Source: Streptomyces sp. A1136
GTDB lineage: Bacteria > Actinomycetota > Actinomycetes > Streptomycetales > Streptomycetaceae
Reading direction: 5' to 3'
NCBI RefSeq assembly: GCF_004795055.1
Contig: NZ_SSBJ01000032.1
Coordinates: 1-64,000 of the forward strand
DNA length: 64,000 nt
Under the pieces are notes generated by a model. That model was given only the letters and a program-made list of their open reading frames with translations, was not told where the DNA came from and made no database searches. Shown in pieces: positions 16,861 to 25,057 of the stretch (position 1 is its first letter; each line of letters starts with the position of its first letter). The position numbers and the translations under genes were made by a program.

Positions 16861-18147
16861 GTGCGACGAAATATGTTCGGCACGACCGCCGGTGCGGCCG
16901 TGATCGGTCTGCTCATACCCCTCGCAGGATGCGGGAGTTCCGACGGAGGCGCAGGTGACAGCGGTACGCTGCGCCTCGTCGCGGCGGAATACGGCGATAG
17001 TGCCGCCACGAGTTCCAAGGCGTACTGGGACAAGGTCACGCACGACTTCACCGCCGCCAACCCCGACCTCAAAGTCGAGGTGCAACTCCTGCCCTGGGCC
17101 GACATCGACCGCGAGGTCTCGCGCATGGTGAAGGCCGGCAACGCGCCGGACATGGCACTCATGGGTTCGTACTCGGACTTCGCCGCGCAGGGCAAGCTCT
17201 ATTCCGCCGACGACCTGCTCACCGTCACCGCCGAGGCGAACTTCCTGCAACCCCTCACCGAGGCGGGTTCCGTCGGCAGCACCCTCTACGGCCTGCCCTT
17301 CGTGGCGAGCAGCCGCCTCCTCTTCTACAACGACACCCTGTTCAAGCAGGCCGGGCTGAACAACGCGCCCAAGACCTGGGCCGACCTCAAGAGCGACGCC
17401 AAGGCCCTCAAGGAGAAGGGGGTGAAGATCCCCTACGCCCTCCCCCTGGGCCCGGAGGAGGCACACGCCGAGGCGTTGATCTGGGAACTGAGCAACGGCG
17501 GCGGCTATGCCGACAGCAGCGGCAACTACAGCCTCGCGTCGGACCAGAACATCGCGACCTTCAAGTGGCTCAAGGACAGCCTGGTCACCCCCGGCCTGAC
17601 CGGTCCCGTCGCCCCGTCGCAGTTCAACCGCGCCGACGCCTTCGCCGCGTTCCTGCGCGGTGAGGTCGGCATGGTCAACGGCTACCCGTCGCTCGCCTAC
17701 GAGGCGCGCGGCAAGGGCATCGAGGTCCGGGCCGTCCCGATGCCGGTCTCGGACACCCTGAGCGCCGGCGAGGTCCCGCCCACCGTCGGTGTGGCGGACT
17801 GGATGATGGCGTTCAACCAGAACGGCAAGCGCGCCGAGATCGGCAAGTTCCTCGACTTCGTCTACCAGGACAAGTACCTGTCGGACTTCGCGAGCCGCTA
17901 CCACCTGCTGCCCGCGACCGTCAGCGCCTCCCGCACCCCCTCCGGCGGCGGCATCGACAAGAACGACGAGCAGTTCCTGACCGCGCTGCGCGGGGCCCAG
18001 CTCTACCCGGTGAACGACCCGTCCTGGGTGACGGTCAGCGACACCATCAAGCGCAACGTCGGCCGTGCGGTGGAGCCGACGGGTGACCCGAAGAGCGTCC
18101 TGGAGGACATCGCCGCGAAGGCGACCGCGGCCCGCAAGAAGCACTGA
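16861..18147 (+). CDS. Sugar ABC-transporter substrate-binding lipoprotein, orphan
   Basis: The 428-aa product is an extracellular solute-binding protein of the family 1 (maltose/oligosaccharide) type. Its lipoprotein signal peptide ends in LAGC. Later motifs include DMALMGSYSDFAAQG and YGLPFVASSRLLFYN, typical of sugar binders. No permease or ATPase gene is nearby, so it must work with components encoded elsewhere, probably with a shared ATPase. The 278-bp gap before it is less GC-rich and should hold its promoter. The GTG start follows CAGGGGAA. Confidence 0.88.
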   Translation: MRRNMFGTTAGAAVIGLLIPLAGCGSSDGGAGDSGTLRLVAAEYGDSAATSSKAYWDKVTHDFTAANPDLKVEVQLLPWADIDREVSRMVKAGNAPDMALMGSYSDFAAQGKLYSADDLLTVTAEANFLQPLTEAGSVGSTLYGLPFVASSRLLFYNDTLFKQAGLNNAPKTWADLKSDAKALKEKGVKIPYALPLGPEEAHAEALIWELSNGGGYADSSGNYSLASDQNIATFKWLKDSLVTPGLTGPVAPSQFNRADAFAAFLRGEVGMVNGYPSLAYEARGKGIEVRAVPMPVSDTLSAGEVPPTVGVADWMMAFNQNGKRAEIGKFLDFVYQDKYLSDFASRYHLLPATVSASRTPSGGGIDKNDEQFLTALRGAQLYPVNDPSWVTVSDTIKRNVGRAVEPTGDPKSVLEDIAAKATAARKKH

Positions 18148-18452
18148 GCCCTCCGGGCAACCGAACGCCGACGCCACCGCCGCGCCGCCGGCACCCGAGA
18201 TCTCAGCGCCCAGCCCTCAGCGCTCAGCCCTCACCCGCCCGGCAGGCCCCCGGCACTTGGCCCCCGGCACCAGCGCGATCCGGCGGGACCACCGCCGCGC
18301 GAACGCCCACCGTGGCAGGGGACCTTCGCCTTACGCCGCACCCACCCCGCGCGGCATCATGATCTCCACGGCCCTTGATCCGAGGCCGCGGCCCAGCCGT
18401 CCGGCGACCACCCACAAGGTGCGCGGGCGGCCGGCCTTCCCGGACGGTCCCC
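18148..18452. other. 305-bp gap with no supported gene
   Basis: The gap lies between two converging genes. It has repeats of AGCCCTCAGC and CCCGGCACTTGGC character near 18205-18270 but no clear terminator or reading frame with Streptomyces codon bias. Confidence 0.55.
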
Positions 18453-19079
18453 TCAGTGGACGCGCCCGTTGTCGTCCGAGAACGCCGTACGGTACTGCTC
18501 GCAGTTCGAGTCCCAGGGCAGGGTTCCCCGCAGCGTCCCGTAACCGGGCCGGGTGAGCGACCACTCCACCGTGTACACACCGGTGTCGCAGGCGATCCGC
18601 TTCCCACCCGGGACCTTGACCCGGCCCGTCGCGGGCCGACCCGTCAGCTCCTGGTCCACCTCCCCCGCCTTCGCCTTCCCGGCGGTGCGCAGCACGGCGT
18701 GCAGGACGATCGGGTGCTTGCCGTCCTTCGTCGTCACCGCCTTCTTGACGAGCTGGGAATCGGCGACGGACCACGCGAACTCGTACGAGGGCATCCAGGC
18801 CATCGTCTTGGGGTCGGGGACGTCCCGCTCCCACTGCTGCCCGCCCTTGGACTCCGTCCGGGTGACCGTCTTGTACTGGATGTTCGGGTAGAGGCGGAAC
18901 TGGGCCTCCACCTTGTGCATGTCGTCCTTCGTCCACATCGACTTCATCGCCTTCTCGTCGCCCGACGGGTCCTGGAGGAAGGTGCCCTGGGCCGCGGTGG
19001 CGGCGGACTGGCAAAGGGCCGGGGCGAGGGCGGCCAGGGCGGCGGCGAGGGCGACGGCGGCGGTGCGGGTGCGGTTCAT
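18453..19079 (-). CDS. Secreted protein of unknown function
   Basis: The 208-aa protein has a signal peptide (about 1-30) ending near SAATAAQ. The mature part is rich in Lys and aromatic residues and has two cysteines near the C terminus (IACDTGVY and DSNCEQY) that could form a disulfide. I recognise no family. It converges on the substrate-binding protein gene and is divergent from the serine hydrolase gene across 175 bp. Confidence 0.75.
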   Translation of the reverse strand: MNRTRTAAVALAAALAALAPALCQSAATAAQGTFLQDPSGDEKAMKSMWTKDDMHKVEAQFRLYPNIQYKTVTRTESKGGQQWERDVPDPKTMAWMPSYEFAWSVADSQLVKKAVTTKDGKHPIVLHAVLRTAGKAKAGEVDQELTGRPATGRVKVPGGKRIACDTGVYTVEWSLTRPGYGTLRGTLPWDSNCEQYRTAFSDDNGRVH

Positions 19080-19254
19080 GCCCGGCCCAACGGGGGCTCA
19101 CGGCACGCCGGAACGACGCCTGGGGCGCGTTCACCCGTAAGGGAGCCGGCGCCCGCCACGGAGGTGACATATCCCGGCGAGCCCAGGAATACCACCTGAT
19201 CAACGCCGGTTGCGCCGTGCGTTCGATGCGTAGACGAAGCGACAGGGGGATTCC

Positions 19255-20391
19255 ATGGGCGTGAAGGTGACCGGCACCGTGGCGGCGGGCTGGGAGACGG
19301 TACGGGCCGAGTTCGAGGCGGTGGTGGCGGCGCAGCCGCACTCGCCGGAGGCTCAACTGGCCGTACGTCACCACGGGCGCACGGTGGTGGACCTGTGGGC
19401 GGGCGAGGACACCGACGGCGAGACGCTGTCCGGCGTCTTCTCGATCACCAAGGGCGCGGCGCACCTGGTGGTGGCGTTGCTCGTCCAGGACGGTGCGCTG
19501 GAGCCGGACCGGCCGGTCGTCTCGTACTGGCCCGAGTTCACGGGCCACGGCAAGGAGCGGTTGACCGTACGGGACCTGCTCGCGCACCGGTCGGGCCTGA
19601 TCAACACGCCGGAGGGGTTCACGATCGAGGAACTGGCCGACGACGCGTTCATCGCGGCGCGGCTGGCGTCCGCCGAGCCGTACTGGGAGCCGGGGACGGC
19701 GTACGGGTACCACGCGTTCGTCATCGGCGCCTTGACCGGTGAGGTCGTACGGCGGGCCACGGGCCGGTCGATCCGGGAGATCTACGAGGAGCGGGTGCGC
19801 GCGCCGTACGGGCTGGACCTGTACATGGGTCTGCCGTCAGAGGCGCAGGAGCGCTGGAAGCCGATCCTGGAGGCCCTGCCGACGCCCGCCCAGCTGGAGA
19901 TCCAGGCGGCGGCCGGCCCCATGCCCGAACTGTTGCCCGTGGCGTTCAACTGGCACACCGATCCGCCGATGGACCTCGTCGCGTTCGCCAACCACCCGCT
20001 GGTGAAGGCGCAGGGTCCGGCGTCGGCGGGCGGGGTCGGCACGGCGGCCGGCATCGCGGGCATGTACGCGGCGGCGATCGGCGAGGTCGACGGCCGGCCC
20101 GCGCTGCTGAAACCGGAGACGGTGGCGGAGTTCGCGAAGCTGCACACCCCGGGCCAGGACCGGGTGGTCTTGGAGCCGGACCACTTCGGGTTGGGCTTCG
20201 AGCGGCAGCCGGCGGTGGGGCCGGAGGCGTTCGGCCACTGCGGGGCGGCGGGGGCGAACGGCTTCGCGGACCCGGTCACCGGCATCGCGTACGGGTACAC
20301 GCGCCGGCGCTTCGGCTTCCCGGGCGGCACGGCCCCGGAGAACCTCCCCCTGACGGCGGCGGTACTGAAGGTGGCCCGGGCGGCCTCCTGA
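19255..20391 (+). CDS. Serine hydrolase (class C beta-lactamase/EstB-like)
   Basis: The 378-aa protein has the SxxK nucleophile SITK (FSITKGAAH) and a YGYHAFVIG segment with the catalytic Tyr typical of family VIII esterases and class C-like hydrolases. HFGLGFERQ and FGHCGAAGANGFADP near the C terminus stand where KTG is in beta-lactamases. No signal peptide is seen, so a cytoplasmic esterase or lactonase is more likely than antibiotic resistance. The ATG follows CAGGGGGA. Confidence 0.88.
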   Translation: MGVKVTGTVAAGWETVRAEFEAVVAAQPHSPEAQLAVRHHGRTVVDLWAGEDTDGETLSGVFSITKGAAHLVVALLVQDGALEPDRPVVSYWPEFTGHGKERLTVRDLLAHRSGLINTPEGFTIEELADDAFIAARLASAEPYWEPGTAYGYHAFVIGALTGEVVRRATGRSIREIYEERVRAPYGLDLYMGLPSEAQERWKPILEALPTPAQLEIQAAAGPMPELLPVAFNWHTDPPMDLVAFANHPLVKAQGPASAGGVGTAAGIAGMYAAAIGEVDGRPALLKPETVAEFAKLHTPGQDRVVLEPDHFGLGFERQPAVGPEAFGHCGAAGANGFADPVTGIAYGYTRRRFGFPGGTAPENLPLTAAVLKVARAAS

Positions 20392-20470
20392 ACCGGGCCC
20401 CCGACGGGGCGGCACGGATCACGACGTCCGTCGCCGGACAGGCGTCCCGCCCGAAGGGGTAAGGGTCGGC

Positions 20471-20530
20471 CGACCGGCACGTAGAGCAGCCGACCGGGCA
20501 CGAGAAGCAGCCGTCCGGGCACGAAACGGC
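20471..20530. repeat. Three imperfect ~20-bp tandem units
   Basis: Units starting CGACCGGCACG, CGACCGGGCACG and CGTCCGGGCACG follow each other at 20471, 20491 and 20512, just before the MFS gene terminator. They are non-coding. Confidence 0.6.
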
Positions 20531-20567
20531 CCGGCCCCGGGGACCTGTCGATCCCCGGGGCCGGGCC
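20528..20567 (-). terminator. Terminator of the MFS gene
   Basis: A perfect 16-bp stem (20528-20543 with 20552-20567) has an 8-nt loop and lies 23 bp after the MFS stop. No U-run follows, as is common in Streptomyces. Confidence 0.8.
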
Positions 20568-20589
20568 ACACGCACGAGAGCCCGCGGGC

Positions 20590-22179
20590 TCAGTGGGCGA
20601 TGGACGCCTGCGCGACCTGCGCGGGCGCGCCGTCCTCGGCGGTGCCGCCGCCGGCCGGGGCCGGGCCCGCGCCCCGGAGCGGGACCTCCTTGACGAACCA
20701 GGCCGCCAGGAAGCCCAGTACGGCGATGGCCGCGCCGAGCAGGAAGGCCGAGTGCGTACCGGCGGCGACCGCGTGCTGGTAGGCGTCGCGGATCGCCTCG
20801 GGCAGCTTCGCCAGGCTCGCCGCGTCGAGCTGCGCCGAGCCCGACTTGGCGGCGGCGGCCGGGCCGAGCCGGTCGGTCATGGTGTCGGTGACCTGCGAGG
20901 TGAACAGCGAACCCATCAGGGCCACGCCGAAGGAGCCGCCGAGCGTACGGAACAGGGTGGCGGAGGACGAGGCGACGCCCATGTCCTTCATGTCCACGCT
21001 GTTCTGCGCGACCAGCATGGTGATCTGCATCAGGAAGCCGAGGCCGGCGCCGAGCACCGCCATGTACAGACCGGAGACGAGTCGGGTGGTGTCGGTGTCC
21101 ATCGTCGCGAGCAGGAAGAGCCCGACGACCATGAGCGCGCCGCCGGCGATCGGGAACACCTTGTACTTGCCGGTGCTGGTGGTGATCCGACCCGCGATGA
21201 GCGAGACGACCATCATCGAGAGCAGCATCGGCAGGAGCAGCAGCCCCGAGTTGGTGGCGGAGGCGCCCTGCACGGCCTGTTGGAAGAGCGGCAGGTAGAG
21301 CACGCCGCCGAACATCGCGAAGCCGACGAGGAAGCCGATCACCGACATCAGGGTGAAGTTGCGGCTGCGGAAGATGTGCAGCGGCATGACCGGCTCGGCG
21401 GCCTTGGTCTCGGCGTAGAGGAACGCGGCGATGGCGAGCACACCGACGACGATCAGACCGATGATCTCGCCGGAACCCCAGGCGTACTCGGTCCCGCCCC
21501 AGGTGGTGACCAGGACGGTGGAGGTGATGGCGAGGGTCAGCAGGGCCGCGCCCAGGTAGTCGATCTTGCCTTGGGCCTTCTTCTTGGGCAGGTGCAGGAC
21601 CGCGGTCACCATCGCGAGGGCCACGGCGCCGAGCGGCAGGTTTATGTAGAAGGACCAGCGCCAGCCCATGTGGTCGGTGATGGTGCCGCCGACCAGCGGG
21701 CCGCCGATCATGGCGAGGGCCATCACACCGGCCATCATGCCCTGGTACTTGCCGCGTTCGCGGGGCGGGATCAGGTCACCGATGATCGCCATGACGCCGA
21801 CCATCAGACCACCGGCGCCCAGGCCCTGGATCGCGCGGAATCCGATCAGCTGACCCATGTCCTGGGCCATGCCGCTCAGGGCGGAACCGATCAGGAAGAT
21901 CACGATGGAGGTGAGGAACGAACCCTTGCGGCCGTACATGTCGCCGACCTTGCCCCAGATGGGGGTGGAGGCCGCGGTGGCCAGCGTGTACGCCGTGACC
22001 ACCCAGGACAGGTGCTCCAAGCCGCCGAGTTCGCCGACGATCGTCGGCATCGCCGTACCGACGATCATGTTGTCGAGCATGGCGAGCAGCATCGCGATCA
22101 TGAGTGCCATGAGCACGACGCGGACACTGCGGGGCTTCACCTCCCCGGAGTTCTCCTTCTTTTTCGTCATCTCCACCAT
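20590..22179 (-). CDS. MFS drug-efflux transporter, DHA2 (14-TM) family
   Basis: The 529-aa protein has 14 predicted membrane segments and DHA2 signatures: DNMIVGTAMPTIVGELGG in the first segment, WGKVGDMYGRKG in loop 2-3 and GPLVGGTITDHMGWRW. Such proteins export antibiotics or dyes by proton antiport. The ATG at 22179 has GGGGAG 8 nt upstream; a GTG at 22188 and an ATG at 22170 are alternatives. A TetR gene is divergent with a shared operator, so drug-induced derepression is likely. Confidence 0.93.
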   Translation of the reverse strand: MVEMTKKKENSGEVKPRSVRVVLMALMIAMLLAMLDNMIVGTAMPTIVGELGGLEHLSWVVTAYTLATAASTPIWGKVGDMYGRKGSFLTSIVIFLIGSALSGMAQDMGQLIGFRAIQGLGAGGLMVGVMAIIGDLIPPRERGKYQGMMAGVMALAMIGGPLVGGTITDHMGWRWSFYINLPLGAVALAMVTAVLHLPKKKAQGKIDYLGAALLTLAITSTVLVTTWGGTEYAWGSGEIIGLIVVGVLAIAAFLYAETKAAEPVMPLHIFRSRNFTLMSVIGFLVGFAMFGGVLYLPLFQQAVQGASATNSGLLLLPMLLSMMVVSLIAGRITTSTGKYKVFPIAGGALMVVGLFLLATMDTDTTRLVSGLYMAVLGAGLGFLMQITMLVAQNSVDMKDMGVASSSATLFRTLGGSFGVALMGSLFTSQVTDTMTDRLGPAAAAKSGSAQLDAASLAKLPEAIRDAYQHAVAAGTHSAFLLGAAIAVLGFLAAWFVKEVPLRGAGPAPAGGGTAEDGAPAQVAQASIAH

Positions 22180-22215
22180 GTCGTCCACTCCCCTGGCACT
22201 TTTAGCACCCGGCCA

Positions 22216-22285
22216 CTTACTTGCCGCCCGGCTAGTTCACTACACTGGTGAAGGTAGACGCGTCACTAGCCGGGCGTCAAGTAAG
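22216..22285. promoter_or_regulatory. Divergent promoter with 21-bp inverted repeat (TetR operators)
   Basis: Arms 22216-22236 and 22265-22285 match as inverted repeats with one mismatch in 21. A minus-strand promoter fits inside: -35 TTGACG (22275-22280), 18-bp spacer, -10 TACCTT (22251-22256). A plus-strand -10 TACACT (22241-22246) with -35 TTACTT (22217-22222) is plausible. Binding of the TetR protein would block both genes. Confidence 0.7.
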
Positions 22286-22301
22286 TTTTTTGGGGAGAGT
22301 C

Positions 22302-22883
22302 ATGTCCAGCAGCAGTCCGCAACAGCGGCGCGGAAACACGCGCCAGCGCATCCAGGACGTCGCGCTGGAGCTCTTCGCCGAGCAGGGGTACGAGAAGACG
22401 TCGCTGCGCGAGATCGCGGAGCGGCTCGACGTCACGAAGGCGGCTCTGTACTACCACTTCAAGACCAAGGAAGACATCATCATCAGTGTCTTCGACGACC
22501 TGACCCGGCCCATCGACGACCTGATCGGCTGGGCCGAGGAGCAGCCGCGCACGCTGGAGACCAAGCGCGAGGTGCTGCGCCGCTACAGCGAGGCGATGGC
22601 GTCCGGGGTCTCGCTCTACCGGTTCATGCAGGAGAACCAGGCGACGGTGCGGGAGCTCAGCATCGGCGAGACGATGAAGAAGCGGCTCTTCGCCCTCGTG
22701 GAACTCCTCAGGTCCGCGGACGCCCCGCTGGCCGACCAAGTGCGTTGCATCAGCGCGCTGTTCACCCTGCACGCCGGGATGATGTTCCTCCAGCACGTGG
22801 AAGGCGACCCGGAGGAGACCCGTAAGGCGGCCCTGGAGGTCGCCACGGACCTCATCGTCCAGGCCCACCACCGGCAGCCGTAG
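22302..22883 (+). CDS. TetR-family repressor of the MFS gene
   Basis: The 193-aa regulator has an N-terminal helix-turn-helix (NTRQRIQDVALELFAEQGYE then TSLREIAERLDVTKAALYYHF) and a ligand-binding helical domain. The ATG at 22302 follows GGGGAGAG; an upstream start at 22248 would put the operator in the coding sequence. Its position next to an efflux gene with a common operator makes it the local regulator. Its 3' end overlaps the converging hydrolase gene by 32 bp. Confidence 0.92.
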   Translation: MSSSSPQQRRGNTRQRIQDVALELFAEQGYEKTSLREIAERLDVTKAALYYHFKTKEDIIISVFDDLTRPIDDLIGWAEEQPRTLETKREVLRRYSEAMASGVSLYRFMQENQATVRELSIGETMKKRLFALVELLRSADAPLADQVRCISALFTLHAGMMFLQHVEGDPEETRKAALEVATDLIVQAHHRQP

Positions 22884-23682
22884 CCGCCCGCAGGAACCCG
22901 GTGAGGGTGTCGACGTAGGCGTCCGGGTGCGTGAGGTGGGGGACGTGGCCGGCGCCCTCCAGGGTGACGACCCGCGCCCCGGGCAGCGCCTTGCCGAGCT
23001 TGGCGACGATCCCCGGGAACCAGGGCATGCCCTCGCTGCCCGTGGTCAGCAGCGCGGGGCCGGTGTAGCCGGCGGCCAGGCGCGGCAGGTCGATCATGGC
23101 CCAGGCCGGGTCCGACTGCTCGTCGAGGAAGGTCGGGGCGTTGGCGATGAACGTCTGGCGGATCGACTCCGGCACCCTGTCCCACTCGCCCGGCCCGGAG
23201 ACCACCTCTTCCACGAAGCGCCGGGCCGCGGTCGCGTGGTCGCCGCCACGGATGTCCGCGAAGACGGCGTCCAGGCGCAGGCGGGCGGCCTCCGCCTCCT
23301 GATCGCCCTCGACGAGACCCAGCAGCGGGGGCTCGTGGGCGGCGAGGGCGCGGAACAGCTCGGGGCGGCGGGTGGCGAGGCCGAGGGCGGTGGAGCCGCC
23401 GAAGGAACCCCCCGCGACGTGGGCCGGGGCCAGGTCCAGGGTCTCGATGAGCGCCGCGAGGTCGTCCTCGTCCTGCCTACGGGTCCCCTGGCCGGGCGGA
23501 CGCTCGCTGCCGCTGTGACCGCGACGGTCGTAGACCACCACCCGGTACGACTCGGCGAGGCGCGGGGCGACCAGGCGCCAGGTGTGGTGGTCGACCCAGG
23601 ACCCGTGGACCAGTACGAGGGGATCGCCCTCGCCCGTGACCTCGTAGAAGAGTTCCACGCCGTTCACCCGAGCCCGTGGCAT
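22852..23682 (-). CDS. Alpha/beta hydrolase
   Basis: The 276-aa enzyme has the alpha/beta-hydrolase layout: VLVHGSWVDHHTWRLV as oxyanion region, the nucleophile elbow GGSFGGST, and a C-terminal GAGHVPHLTHP with the catalytic His. The substrate cannot be read. The ATG at 23682 has an excellent GGAGGAGG site; the longer upstream frame is not needed. Its last codons overlap the tetR 3' end on the other strand. Confidence 0.9.
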   Translation of the reverse strand: MPRARVNGVELFYEVTGEGDPLVLVHGSWVDHHTWRLVAPRLAESYRVVVYDRRGHSGSERPPGQGTRRQDEDDLAALIETLDLAPAHVAGGSFGGSTALGLATRRPELFRALAAHEPPLLGLVEGDQEAEAARLRLDAVFADIRGGDHATAARRFVEEVVSGPGEWDRVPESIRQTFIANAPTFLDEQSDPAWAMIDLPRLAAGYTGPALLTTGSEGMPWFPGIVAKLGKALPGARVVTLEGAGHVPHLTHPDAYVDTLTGFLRAATAAGGGPGR

Positions 23683-23808
23683 GCCGAGTCTCCTCCTCCG
23701 CCGGTAGGAACGGGACACATACCTCGGGCTGCGCCCCCTCACACGCGGCGTTAGCCCGGGTGGCGGTCCGCGTGCGGGGGCGGCGGGGCGGCGGCGGGGC
23801 GGGGCGGC

Positions 23809-24444
23809 CTACTTCTCGCTACGGGGGAAGGTGACCTCGACGCGACGGTTCTTCTTGCGGCCCTCTTCGGTGCCGTTGTCGGCGATCGGGTAGTCCTCGC
23901 TGTATCCCCGGACGTCGAAGATGACCCCGGGACTGGTCACCGTCTTCGCCAGCTCCGCCTGCACGGCGTCGGCGCGCTGCTTGGACAGTTCCTTGCCGTG
24001 CTCGTAGCTGCCCTGGTCGTCGGTGAACCCGAAGACCCGCACGCGGGTCGCCTTCTGCTGGTTGATCTCCTGCGCGATGGCCTGGATACGGGCGGCCGCC
24101 TGGGCGTTGAAGACGGCGCTGTCCTCGGGGAAGAGCACCTCGGCCTGTAGGGCCATCATGACGGTCTGGTTGGTCTCCTGCCGCCGCTGCTCCCCACCGA
24201 GGTCCTCGACGACCTCGGCGATGTCGAGCACCTTGACGGGGGCGAGGGTCCCGCCCTGCGGGATCTTGAGCCCGGGCGCGTTGGAATCGATCGCCACGGG
24301 CGCGGCGGCGGAGGGTTCCGTCCCGGGCGGCACGGAGGGCTTGACGTCGTCGGCGTACGCGGTGGTCGCACCGAGGATGTGGGCGCCGGCGATGACGAGC
24401 CCGACGACGGCGGTCGCGGCGGAGACGCGGTGGCGTTTGGTCAT
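23809..24444 (-). CDS. OmpA-domain secreted protein at the end of the Tad operon
   Basis: The 211-aa protein has a signal peptide ending near TTAYA-DD and a C-terminal OmpA/MotB peptidoglycan-binding domain. Within it, VFGFTDDQGSYEHGKELSKQ and the end VRGYSEDYPIADN...RKKNRRVEV are diagnostic. In a monoderm it should bind peptidoglycan outside the membrane. It starts 4 bp after the lipoprotein gene, so it is probably the last gene of the Tad operon and may anchor the pilus in the wall; that role is inferred from position only. Confidence 0.88.
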   Translation of the reverse strand: MTKRHRVSAATAVVGLVIAGAHILGATTAYADDVKPSVPPGTEPSAAAPVAIDSNAPGLKIPQGGTLAPVKVLDIAEVVEDLGGEQRRQETNQTVMMALQAEVLFPEDSAVFNAQAAARIQAIAQEINQQKATRVRVFGFTDDQGSYEHGKELSKQRADAVQAELAKTVTSPGVIFDVRGYSEDYPIADNGTEEGRKKNRRVEVTFPRSEK

Positions 24445-24448
24445 GGGG

Positions 24449-25030
24449 TCACCCGGAGATTTTGACGGTGGCCGTGGCGAAGGTGGGGAGGTTGAAGTCC
24501 ACCTCCGTGGTGGCGGCGGGGGGCGCGGGGAACTGGGCGAAGAACGGGACGGTTTGGCCGGGATCGATGATGGTCAGCCCGGTCGTGCACAGGCATCGTC
24601 CGTCGGTGTCGCGAAGCACGTAGTAGCGCTTCTTGCCGACCTTGTCGACCAACGTCACGCCCGCCACCGATGCACCACTGCCGTTCAGCTCGTTCCCACG
24701 CCAAGCCGCGGTACTCGCGAACGGTTGGCCGCCGGTGTTCTTCAGTTGGCCGCTGACGGTGAGGAAACCGCCGGCGTCACGAACGGCAGAGTTGACCGTA
24801 AGGGTCATGCCCGCCTCCCCATTGACCGTGGCGAGGATCTGGGTCGCCGGGGGGGTCTCGCTCTTCGCCGCCCCGGATGGAGACGCCCCTGTACTCCCCT
24901 GAGGCTTCACGGCGCTCGGCCCGGCAGGCTTGTCGGACTTGCCCTCGCCGCCACACCCCGTCAGGGCAAGGGCCAGGGCCGCAACCATGCCGAGAGCGGC
25001 TTTCCCGTGGGTCGCGCGCCGAACACTCAT
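24449..25030 (-). CDS. Lipoprotein of the Tad operon, unknown function
   Basis: The 193-aa product has a lipoprotein signal peptide with lipobox LTGC, a Ser/Pro/Lys-rich linker (about 25-55) and a beta-rich domain resembling DUF4352/Ig-like secreted domains (MTLTVNSAVRDAGGFLTVSGQ). It lies between the third pilin-like gene and the OmpA gene with short spacing. ATG 25030 is preferred over GTG 25036 because AAGGA is better spaced. Confidence 0.8.
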   Translation of the reverse strand: MSVRRATHGKAALGMVAALALALTGCGGEGKSDKPAGPSAVKPQGSTGASPSGAAKSETPPATQILATVNGEAGMTLTVNSAVRDAGGFLTVSGQLKNTGGQPFASTAAWRGNELNGSGASVAGVTLVDKVGKKRYYVLRDTDGRCLCTTGLTIIDPGQTVPFFAQFPAPPAATTEVDFNLPTFATATVKISG

Positions 25031-25057
25031 GTACACAGCTTCCTTGTCTCTCGGTCG

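Noticed and set aside
15965..18147. SUKH gene and sugar-binding gene as a toxin-immunity or transport operon
   Set aside because: They are separated by 278 bp with a promoter-like AT-richer stretch and a hairpin, and their functions do not fit together.
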